Position numbers and translations under genes: made by a program. Source: Chloroflexota bacterium (GTDB lineage Bacteria; Chloroflexota; Limnocylindria; Limnocylindrales; CSP1-4). From it: DNA of 5,270 nucleotides. The DNA is taken from the NCBI GenBank assembly GCA_029858845.1, contig JAOUEG010000146.1, positions 1 through 5,270 on the forward strand. The letters are read 5' to 3'. The notes under the pieces are model-generated. The model did no database searches. It worked only from the letters and a program-made list of their open reading frames with translations, and had not been told where the DNA came from. Shown here in pieces: positions 1-5,193 of this stretch (within the stretch, counting starts at the first letter, position 1; every line of letters starts with the position of its first letter).

Positions 1-255
1 GCCACTGGCATGCGCGAGAAGTTCGGCGCGATCCTGGATGCGTTCGAGTACGGGGCGCCTCCGCACGGCGGGATCGCGCTCGGGATCGACCGCTGGGCCG
101 CACTGCTGGCGCAGCAGACGAACATCCGCGAGGTGATGGCGTTCCCCAAGACCCAATCCGGGAGCGATCCGATGCTCGAGGCGCCATCCGAGCCCGATCC
201 CGAGCAGTACGCCGAACTCGGTCTTCGATTCGTGGGAGTCCCGGAACGGCGATGA
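1..255 (+). CDS. aspS: Aspartyl-tRNA synthetase, C-terminal fragment (5' end outside window)
   Basis: This is the last 84 codons of a class II aminoacyl-tRNA synthetase that attaches aspartate to tRNA-Asp in the cytoplasm. The frame is open from base 1 and ends at TGA 253-255; the ATG at base 10 is internal, because bacterial AspRS is usually about 580-600 residues. Visible residues 20-31 read PPHGGIALGIDR. This contains class II motif 3, whose final Arg (R31) contacts ATP. It is followed by NIREVMAFPKTQSG and PMLEAPS, the conserved tail of bacterial-type AspRS (E. coli has NIRDVIAFPKT and EAPS). The N-terminal anticodon-binding OB fold, motifs 1 and 2 and the GAD insertion lie upstream, so whether the enzyme is discriminating or non-discriminating (also charging tRNA-Asn) cannot be judged. 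A GC hairpin starts 15 nt after the stop, and a transporter gene follows on the same strand. Identification is firm. Confidence 0.95.
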   Translation, partial: ATGMREKFGAILDAFEYGAPPHGGIALGIDRWAALLAQQTNIREVMAFPKTQSGSDPMLEAPSEPDPEQYAELGLRFVGVPERR

Positions 256-270
256 GCCCCACCGGTCATG

Positions 271-296
271 CCGCGTCGCGTCGCGCGCGACGACGG
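271..296 (+). terminator. GC-rich hairpin after aspS, possible terminator
   Basis: Seen directly: CGTCGCG (274-280) pairs with CGCGACG (286-292) around a 5-nt loop. CCG (271-273) continues the stem with CGG (294-296) past one bulged A. ACCG 261-264 and CGGT 297-300 can close it further. It begins 15 nt after the aspS stop. There is no U-tract, so this is at best a U-less terminator or an mRNA 3'-end stabiliser. If the downstream transporter started at ATG 268, this hairpin would lie inside its first codons, which is one argument against that start. GC-rich DNA forms such stems by chance, hence the moderate confidence. Confidence 0.4.
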
Positions 297-317
297 CGGT
301 CGGCCGGACGGGTGCCG

Positions 318-334
318 CGCGGCTTGCGGCCGCG
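318..334 (+). other. Second GC hairpin in the aspS-transporter linker
   Basis: CGCGGC (318-323) is perfectly complementary to GCCGCG (329-334), with the 5-nt loop TTGCG. It overlaps the palindrome GCCGCGCGGC at 314-323, so alternative pairings exist. It lies 13 nt before the transporter's Shine-Dalgarno sequence and could influence read-through or translation initiation. No U-tract follows. A functional role is inference only. Confidence 0.3.
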
Positions 335-347
335 AACCTCGCGCGCC

Positions 348-352
348 GGAGG
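348..352 (+). promoter_or_regulatory. Shine-Dalgarno GGAGG that decides a TTG start
   Basis: GGAGG at 348-352 is followed by the 5-nt spacer CTGAG and then TTG at 358. This is a strong anti-16S match at suitable spacing. The competing in-frame ATG at 268 has only GAGCCCCACCGGTC in front of it, with no purine-rich ribosome binding site. The site therefore favours initiation at TTG 358. Confidence 0.65.
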
Positions 353-357
353 CTGAG

Positions 358-1347
358 TTGGACGACGCCGACCCGGCCGTCTCAGTCAGACCGGTGGAGC
401 CCAGCTTCGGGTTCCCGCCGTTGGATGCCATCGCTCGAAGGCCTCGATTGGCCGCCTTGGTCGGGGCCTTCTGCATCGCGTTCTCGGGCGTCTTCTACCG
501 GTACGCCGACGTCTCTCCGGAGACCGGCGCCGCCTACCGGGCGTTGTTCGGTCTTCCGCTCCTGGCGGTCGTGGCGCTGGTCGAGCGGCGCCGCTACGGG
601 CCGCTGCCGGAGCGGGCGCGACGCCTTGCAGCCGTGGCTGGGATCTTCTTCGCCGGTGACCTGCTGTTCTGGCACCACGCGATCGAGGCGGTCGGAGCCG
701 GCCTGGCGACGGTCCTGGGCAACCTCCAGGTCATCATCGTCGGCGTCGTCGCCTGGCTCCTCCTGGGGGAGCGGCCGAGCCGCGCGGCCCTGGTTGCGCT
801 GCCGGTCGTTCTGGTCGGCGTCGTCCTGATCTCGGGCGTCGTCGGCCAGGGCGCCTACGGGGCCGATCCCGCCTTGGGTGTGGTGCTGGGGCTCTTGACC
901 GCGTTGTGTTACAGCGCGTACCTGCTCGTCATGCGGCGCGGCGGCCGGGATCCCCGCCGCCCGGCGGGTCCCGTCGGGATCGCGACGGTCGCGACCTTCG
1001 TCGTCGTGTCCGCGATCGGCTCCGTCGGCGGCGATCTCGACTGGACGCCCGGCCCGGCAAGCCTGTTCTGGCTGGCCATGCTCGGTGTCACGGCGCAGTC
1101 GCTCGGCTACGTGAGCATCTCCATCTCGCTTCCGCGCCTGCCAGCCGTCGTCACGTCCATCATCCTGCTCGTCCAGCCCGTGGTGTCGATGGGGCTCGCC
1201 ATGCTCCTCCTCGCCGAGCAGCCGTCGCCGGCCCAGCTGCTCGGCGTCGTGCTGGTGATCGGGGGGATCGCCGTCGCCACGGTACCGCTGGCCCGGCTTC
1301 GGGACGGCCTGGCGGTGAGGCGCCGTGGAGCGAGCGGGCCAGCCTGA
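358..1347 (+). CDS. DMT-superfamily (EamA-type) membrane transporter
   Basis: A 329-residue integral membrane protein of the drug/metabolite transporter superfamily, built from two EamA repeats. Members move small metabolites, amino acids or drugs across the inner membrane; the substrate cannot be read from sequence. About ten hydrophobic segments are visible at roughly residues 31-49, 58-75, 90-107, 112-135, 143-160, 173-192, 207-222, 235-255, 264-286 and 291-311. Each half carries the family's short acidic turn before its last helix: GERPS near 137-141 and AEQPS at 286-290. EamA proteins are usually about 290-330 residues, which fits this start. TTG 358 is chosen because GGAGG precedes it by 5 nt. 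The longer in-frame ORF from ATG 268 would add 30 polar, Arg-rich residues encoded by hairpin DNA. The gene follows aspS by 102 nt and may be read through from it. It converges on the hydrolase gene at 1407. Family call strong, start moderate. Confidence 0.88.
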   Translation: MDDADPAVSVRPVEPSFGFPPLDAIARRPRLAALVGAFCIAFSGVFYRYADVSPETGAAYRALFGLPLLAVVALVERRRYGPLPERARRLAAVAGIFFAGDLLFWHHAIEAVGAGLATVLGNLQVIIVGVVAWLLLGERPSRAALVALPVVLVGVVLISGVVGQGAYGADPALGVVLGLLTALCYSAYLLVMRRGGRDPRRPAGPVGIATVATFVVVSAIGSVGGDLDWTPGPASLFWLAMLGVTAQSLGYVSISISLPRLPAVVTSIILLVQPVVSMGLAMLLLAEQPSPAQLLGVVLVIGGIAVATVPLARLRDGLAVRRRGASGPA

Positions 1348-1369
1348 ATCAGTGGGTGGCGACGTGGCT

Positions 1370-1409
1370 GGATCACGAACGGGGCCGGGTCACGAACGGG
1401 GCCGGATCA
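1370..1409. repeat. 17-bp tandem repeat (about 2.35 copies) at a convergent gene end
   Basis: The unit GGRTCACGAACGGGGCC occurs at 1370-1386 and 1387-1403, with one A/G difference. A partial third copy, GGATCA (1404-1409), includes the hydrolase stop codon. Read on the minus strand, each unit places a TGA at 1409-1407, 1392-1390 and 1375-1373. Because 17 is not a multiple of 3, these are stops in all three minus-strand frames. The repeat fills most of the 59-nt gap between the convergent transporter and hydrolase genes. I see no strong hairpin or T-tract in the gap. The likeliest origin is slippage duplication of the gene's end. Confidence 0.85.
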
Positions 1410-2222
1410 GGGAAGTGGCGGTTCCTCGAGGGCGTCCAGCAGCTCGGAGGTGGCGGCCACGATGCGGTCCTGCTGGGCCTCGCGGCTGATCGTCGCCGGC
1501 GGGTCGTTGGGCTGACCGGTATACCAGCCCATCTGCTCATGATTGCCGCCTTCGATGCTCGTGAAGACCACGGCCGGGCCGAGCTTCGCCACGTTCTCCG
1601 GGCTGGTGAACGAGGGGACCCCCGCATCGAGCGTCCCGTAGCTGCTCGAGACCAGGACGCCGTCGTCGGCGAGGTCCGCCGACGAGTACGACGCCCAGAG
1701 CACGAGGCCGTCCGCCACGCCGGGGTTGCCGTCCACGAACAGGGCGGCCGTCGCCCCGCCCAGCGAGTGGCCACCGACGGCCCAGAACGAGACCTCCGGA
1801 TGGTCGTCGATGACGGCTCGGGCGGCGCCGCTTGCCAGGATCGCCAGGTTGAACGGCGCCGGCACGATCGCGACCAGATGCCCCTGCTCGGCGATGGCGC
1901 GAGCGGCCGGGGCATAGGCCGCCGGCGGGACCTTGCCGCCGGTGTAGAGCACGAGGCCGACGGTCGAGGCGCCCGAGGTGGGCGTCCAGGTCAGGCGCCC
2001 GTCCGAGCCCTCGGTGAACGTGGTCCCCGGTGTGGAGGCCAGGGCTGCGCTTGCCTCCGGAAGGAGCGGTTGCGGCTGAGCCCACCACAGGAAACCACCG
2101 ATGGCAGCGACGAGCGCGATCAGGACGGCCCCGAGGCAGCCGATCGCGAGGCGGCGGCGCCTCGGACCGGGCGCTGGTCGGGGGGTGGGGGTGCCGGTCG
2201 AGCCGGGGCCGGACTCGGTCAC
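1407..2222 (-). CDS. Membrane-anchored alpha/beta hydrolase (Abhydrolase_5-like)
   Basis: A 271-residue protein with an N-terminal cytoplasmic stretch ending in RRRR (21-24), one hydrophobic helix at 25-47 and then a hydrolase domain, so a type II signal-anchor topology with the catalytic domain outside the membrane is likely. The domain resembles the PF12695 alpha/beta hydrolases. LVLYTGGKVPPAAYAP (90-105) is the first strand and oxyanion region, and VPAPFNLAIL follows near 120-129. GGHSLGGA (150-157) is the nucleophile elbow with Ser153. GTLDAG (196-201) offers Asp199 as the acid. EGGNHEQMGWY (224-234) supplies His228. The triad looks intact. The tail ATISREAQQDRIVAAT also matches this family. 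The substrate is unknown; an ester or similar small molecule is a guess. Start is GTG 2222, overlapping the upstream gene's TGA by 4 nt (GTGA) with no Shine-Dalgarno, which suggests translational coupling. Cys29 sits at the start of the helix, not its end, so it is not a convincing lipobox. Confidence 0.85.
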   Translation of the reverse strand: MTESGPGSTGTPTPRPAPGPRRRRLAIGCLGAVLIALVAAIGGFLWWAQPQPLLPEASAALASTPGTTFTEGSDGRLTWTPTSGASTVGLVLYTGGKVPPAAYAPAARAIAEQGHLVAIVPAPFNLAILASGAARAVIDDHPEVSFWAVGGHSLGGATAALFVDGNPGVADGLVLWASYSSADLADDGVLVSSSYGTLDAGVPSFTSPENVAKLGPAVVFTSIEGGNHEQMGWYTGQPNDPPATISREAQQDRIVAATSELLDALEEPPLP

Positions 2223-2893
2223 CGAGCGGGATGGTCGTCGGGAGCGGTGAGATCGGCCTCTGCCACGACGTCGTCACCCCACTCATGGCTGTGGCCCGCC
2301 GCCGGGTCCGGCGGACCCTCGTACATGGGCAGGTCATCGAGCCCGGTCTCCGCGTCGCGCACGACTCCAGGGTCGCCGAGTTCGACGAGTCGGGTGGAAG
2401 CGACCCGGCTCAGCGCCTCGACGACCTCGTCGGGACCCAGCTGGGCCTGCAGCTCCGAGAGGTGCCCGAGGTGCTGACTCGGCACGAGGACGGGCCAGCC
2501 CGCTTCGCCATGCCACGCGGGGCGCAGGATCGTGGCCTGCTCCACCCCGTGGGCCTCGATCAGCGACGTGACGGTCTCGGGCCCGACCCAGATCATCCGG
2601 GCGGGCCACAGCAGGACGGCGGTCGTATCCAGGACCTCCGACCGCGCCAGCTCCGCTGCCCGGGCCATCTGCCCCACGGGACCGCTCTCCGCCGGCGCCG
2701 CGAGTCCGTGGATCGCTTCTGATCCGATCAGCGCCCGCGCAACGGAACCATCGGGATCCGGCGACAGGACCACGACCGGCAGCGCGCCTCCCGACCACGC
2801 CACATCCACGAGGCGGCGCACGCGCGGTTGTCCGAGTGTGTCGGCGAGGGCGCCTTCGGCGGTTGCGGACAGGATCGCGGCGGCAACGGTCAT
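2219..2893 (-). CDS. Degenerate MobA/MocA-like nucleotidyltransferase-fold protein
   Basis: A 224-residue cytoplasmic protein that follows the order of the MobA-like NTP-transferase family (PF12804; MocA/CoxD type), whose active members transfer a nucleotide to molybdenum cofactor or similar acceptors. Matches are the first strand VAAAILSA (3-10), the second strand LPVVVLSPDPD (38-48), GPVGQMARAAELA (71-83), RPAWHGEAGWPVLVP (124-138; compare the family's P-x-y-x-G-x-x-GHPV) and VVRDAETGLDDLPMYE (177-192; compare DxDTxxD). Key catalytic features are missing. The glycine/Arg-rich LAAGxSxRMGxxK loop is replaced by LSATAEGALADTLGQPR, and the metal-binding Asp of LLxxDxP is replaced in VLLWPARMIWV (93-103). 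It may be catalytically dead or have changed activity. About 30 acidic, His-containing residues follow the fold. ATG 2893 is chosen because the family strand begins at once; extending to 3082 adds only Arg/Ser-rich shadow sequence. It is the first gene of an operon with the hydrolase. Fold moderately sure, function unknown. Confidence 0.72.
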   Translation of the reverse strand: MTVAAAILSATAEGALADTLGQPRVRRLVDVAWSGGALPVVVLSPDPDGSVARALIGSEAIHGLAAPAESGPVGQMARAAELARSEVLDTTAVLLWPARMIWVGPETVTSLIEAHGVEQATILRPAWHGEAGWPVLVPSQHLGHLSELQAQLGPDEVVEALSRVASTRLVELGDPGVVRDAETGLDDLPMYEGPPDPAAGHSHEWGDDVVAEADLTAPDDHPAR

Positions 2894-2994
2894 CGTGTCC
2901 CCGATGCTAGCAGGGCCGGGCGACGACGACCGTGTCGTGCTCCCTGACGCATGACCCCCCGAAACGGGACGATGTGCGACACTGCGCGGGCCCC
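2894..2994. promoter_or_regulatory. Divergent promoter region between the minus-strand operon and typA
   Basis: This 101-nt region separates two divergent starts, so it should hold promoters for both. On the minus strand TAGCAT (2909-2904) matches the -10 consensus TATAAT at 4 of 6 positions and lies 10 nt before ATG 2893, implying a leader of only a few nucleotides. GGGGA, 4 nt before that ATG, is a weak Shine-Dalgarno. On the plus strand the best -10-like hexamer is GACACT (2978-2983, 3 of 6), 11 nt before ATG 2995. No credible -35 is visible on either strand. The promoter calls are weak; the divergent geometry itself is certain if the chosen starts are right. Confidence 0.4.
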
Positions 2995-4977
2995 ATGACC
3001 GATCCCTCCGCTTCCAGCTCCACCATGCCCGGCGCCGACGTGCGTCCGGCGGCCACCGACGACACCGTCCTGATCCGGACACGCGACGACATCCGCAACG
3101 TCGCGATCGTCGCCCACGTGGACCACGGCAAGACCACGCTGGTCGACGCGATGCTGCGCCAGACCGGAGCGTTCCGGTCCAATCAGGCGGTGGTGGACCG
3201 AGTCATGGATTCGGGCGATCTCGAGCGCGAGAAGGGGATCACGATCCTCGCCAAGCAGACGACCATCGACTATGGCGACATCCGCCTCAACATCGTCGAT
3301 ACGCCCGGTCATGCCGACTTCGGCGGGGAGGTCGAGCGATCGCTGCTGATGGTCGACAGCGTGCTGCTCCTCGTCGATGCGGCGGAGGGGCCGCTGCCGC
3401 AGACGCGCTACGTGCTGCAGAAGGCGATGGCCCGGCGCCTCCCGGTCGTGGTCGCCCTCAACAAGATCGATCGATCGGACGCACGTCCGGCAGAAGTGCT
3501 CGACGACGTCTACGAGCTGTTCATGGATCTCGGCGCCGACGAGCACCAGATCGAGTTCCCGGTCGTCTACACGAACGCGAAGCTCGGGACGGCGACCAGC
3601 AGCCTGGACGATCCGGGCGATGACCTCCACCCGCTCCTCGACCTGCTCGTCGACGTCACCCCGGCGCCGACCTTTCAACCCGAGCATCCGCTCCAGTTGC
3701 TGGTCACGAACCTGTCGGCGAACGAGTACGTCGGCCGGATGGCGGTGGGGCGGATCTGGAACGGGACGATCCGGCTCGGGCAGCGGATCTCGGTCATCCG
3801 CGAGGAGGCCGACGACACGGCCGGCAGCGTGGAGCCCGGCCGCACGATCACCCTGTCGGGGACCGTCACCAGCCTCCAGACGGCTCATGGCATCGACCGC
3901 GTCGACATCACGGAGGCGGGTCCGGGCGACATCGTCAGCGTGGCCGGGCTGCCCGAGGTCACCATCGGCGACACCCTCACGGAGCCGGCCGATCCCCGGC
4001 CGCTTCCCCGTCTCGACGTGGATGCGCCGACCCTCCGGATGACATTCGGTGTCAACACCTCGCCGCTCTCCGGCCGCGAGGGCAAGTACGTCACGAGCCG
4101 CCAGATCAAGGCCCGCCTCGAGAAGGAGGTCCTGGGCAACGTCTCGATCGAGATCCGCCCATCTGCTTCCGCGGAGGCATTCGAGGTCCGTGGCCGCGGC
4201 GAACTCCAGCTGGCCGTCCTGATCGAGCAGATGCGGCGCGAGGGATTCGAGCTGACCGCTTCACGACCGGAGGTCCTGCTGCGGACCGTGGGCGGCGAGG
4301 TCCACGAGCCGTACGAGCGTGTGACCATCGACATCCCGCCCGACTACATCGGCGAGGTCCAGGGGGCGATGGCCGGTCGCAAGGGCCGCCTCGAGCAGAT
4401 GTCCACCGATGCGGACGGGCGCGTCCGGTTGGAGTACGTGCTGCCGGTGCGGGGCCTGATCGGGTACCGCGGCCAGCTGCTCACGGACACGCGCGGCACC
4501 GCGCTCCTCCATCAGATCGGCGAGGGCTACGGACCCTGGGCCGGCGAGGTGACCCATCGCACCAACGGGGTCCTCGTGTCCGACCGGGCCGGAACGTCGA
4601 ACGCCTACGGGCTGTTCAACCTCGAGCAGCGCGCGGAGCTGTTCATCGGGGCCGGGGTCGAGGTCTATGAGGGGATGATCGTCGGCGAGAACAGCCGCTC
4701 GGGCGACATGGACGTCAACCCGACCAAGGAGAAGAAGCTCACGAATATCCGGACGCATTCGCACGACGAGTCGCTGCGCCTGACGCCGGCCCGTCCGCTC
4801 ACGCTCGAGTCCGCTCTGGAGTTCATCGCCGACGACGAACTGGTCGAGGTGACGCCGCAGTCGATCCGCCTCCGCAAGCGCCTGCTGGCTCGACACGAGC
4901 GGGAGCGCGAGCGGGGCCGAGCCTACGATCTGTCCCGAGCGGTCGAGCAGGAGTCGAGCGCCCCGGCGCCGAGCTGA
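2995..4977 (+). CDS. typA: Ribosome-associated translational GTPase TypA/BipA
   Basis: A complete 660-residue TypA/BipA, an EF-G-like GTPase that binds the ribosome and is known to aid 50S assembly, cold and stress growth. The G domain shows G1 AHVDHGKT (40-47), the switch I Thr in GITIL (81-85), G3 DTPGH (102-106) and G4 NKID (156-159). The G5 region is YTNAKLGTA (192-200), where E. coli has YASAL. The beta-barrel domain II (about 233-338) and domain III (FGVNTSPLSGREGKYVTSRQ, 351-370; RGRGELQLAVLIEQMRREGF, 399-418) follow. The TypA-specific C-terminal region includes RGLIGYRG (486-493), VYEGMIVGENSRSGDMDVN (557-575) and ELVEVTPQSIRLRKR (615-629). The family is usually about 610 residues. 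The excess is a 35-residue Ser/Thr/Asp-rich N-terminal extension plus about 20 extra C-terminal residues. ATG 2995 lacks a Shine-Dalgarno; GTG 2932, ATG 3025 and GTG 3040 are alternatives, none better supported. Identification is certain, start is not. Confidence 0.96.
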   Translation: MTDPSASSSTMPGADVRPAATDDTVLIRTRDDIRNVAIVAHVDHGKTTLVDAMLRQTGAFRSNQAVVDRVMDSGDLEREKGITILAKQTTIDYGDIRLNIVDTPGHADFGGEVERSLLMVDSVLLLVDAAEGPLPQTRYVLQKAMARRLPVVVALNKIDRSDARPAEVLDDVYELFMDLGADEHQIEFPVVYTNAKLGTATSSLDDPGDDLHPLLDLLVDVTPAPTFQPEHPLQLLVTNLSANEYVGRMAVGRIWNGTIRLGQRISVIREEADDTAGSVEPGRTITLSGTVTSLQTAHGIDRVDITEAGPGDIVSVAGLPEVTIGDTLTEPADPRPLPRLDVDAPTLRMTFGVNTSPLSGREGKYVTSRQIKARLEKEVLGNVSIEIRPSASAEAFEVRGRGELQLAVLIEQMRREGFELTASRPEVLLRTVGGEVHEPYERVTIDIPPDYIGEVQGAMAGRKGRLEQMSTDADGRVRLEYVLPVRGLIGYRGQLLTDTRGTALLHQIGEGYGPWAGEVTHRTNGVLVSDRAGTSNAYGLFNLEQRAELFIGAGVEVYEGMIVGENSRSGDMDVNPTKEKKLTNIRTHSHDESLRLTPARPLTLESALEFIADDELVEVTPQSIRLRKRLLARHERERERGRAYDLSRAVEQESSAPAPS

Positions 4978-4995
4978 CCTTCCCCTCGACAGCGA

Positions 4996-5013
4996 CCCGT
5001 GGCGCCGCACGGG
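4996..5013 (+). terminator. Hairpin 3' of typA, candidate terminator
   Basis: CCCGTG (4996-5001) pairs perfectly with CACGGG (5008-5013) around the 6-nt loop GCGCCG, starting 18 nt after the typA stop. The position suits a terminator, but GCGGGCTCC follows instead of a T-run. It would be a U-less terminator or a 3'-end protector, if functional. Confidence 0.4.
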
Positions 5014-5180
5014 CGGGCTCCAGGCACGTCCGGCTCGCGTGGCGCAGGGTGCCGCCGTGATCCGGACTGGTATTGGGGGCGCCTTCGCCCCGGCCCGGCC
5101 GCCGTCCTGCACCGGGCGTTTCGGTAGACACGGCGGGGCGGCCCGCTGGGTCGTCCAGGGGGCGGTCGGCGACCCCGGCG
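5014..5180. other. Intergenic stretch with further hairpins, no gene seen
   Basis: Together with its flanks this makes a 216-nt gap between typA and the cysteine desulfurase. I find no convincing reading frame, tRNA or known riboswitch motif. Three further stem-loops can be drawn. GTCCGG 5028-5033 pairs with CCGGAC 5062-5067, enclosing an inner GGCGCA/TGCcGCC stem. GGGGCG 5076-5081 pairs with CGCCCC 5086-5091 on a CCTT tetraloop. CCGCCGT 5099-5105 pairs with ACGGCGG 5130-5136, enclosing ACCG 5111-5114/CGGT 5122-5125. They may form a typA 3' UTR or a small RNA, or may be chance pairing in GC-rich DNA. Confidence 0.35.
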
Positions 5181-5186
5181 TACAAT
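5181..5186 (+). promoter_or_regulatory. -10 box TACAAT for leaderless cysteine desulfurase mRNA
   Basis: TACAAT matches the -10 consensus TATAAT at 5 of 6 positions and stands out as AT-rich in otherwise very GC-rich DNA. Its last base is 7 nt before the ATG at 5194, which places the expected transcription start at or next to the A of the start codon. There is no Shine-Dalgarno between box and start (CCCCGCG), so a leaderless mRNA is the natural reading. No -35 TTGACA-like hexamer is present 16-19 nt upstream. Confidence 0.65.
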
Positions 5187-5193
5187 CCCCGCG

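Noticed and set aside
2130..2145. Possible lipobox (LAIGC, Cys29) in the hydrolase
   Set aside because: The Cys is at the start of the hydrophobic helix rather than its end, and Ala occupies the -3 position, so a signal anchor fits better than a lipoprotein signal.
906..2477. Long plus-strand open frame (523 codons) across the transporter, the convergent gap and the minus-strand operon
   Set aside because: It is Arg/Gly/Ala-rich with no recognisable motif, overlaps two well-supported genes in other frames or strands, and is the usual GC-rich shadow ORF.
2894..3082. 63-residue N-terminal extension of the nucleotidyltransferase-like protein
   Set aside because: The extension is Arg/Ser/Trp-rich, overlaps the typA start on the opposite strand, and precedes the natural first beta strand that begins right after ATG 2893.
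3460..3480. Short GATC/GATCG repeat inside typA
   Set aside because: It is explained by consecutive Ile-Asp-Arg-Ser codons after the NK of the G4 motif; there is no sign of a regulatory repeat.
2890..3888. Minus-strand open frame (332 codons) antisense to typA
   Set aside because: It lies opposite the conserved TypA G domain and reads as Arg/Asp/Val/His-rich antisense sequence without any family motif.
4978..5193. tRNA or known riboswitch in the typA-cysteine desulfurase gap
   Set aside because: No T-loop GTTCGA-type sequence, cloverleaf arrangement or recognisable riboswitch core was found.
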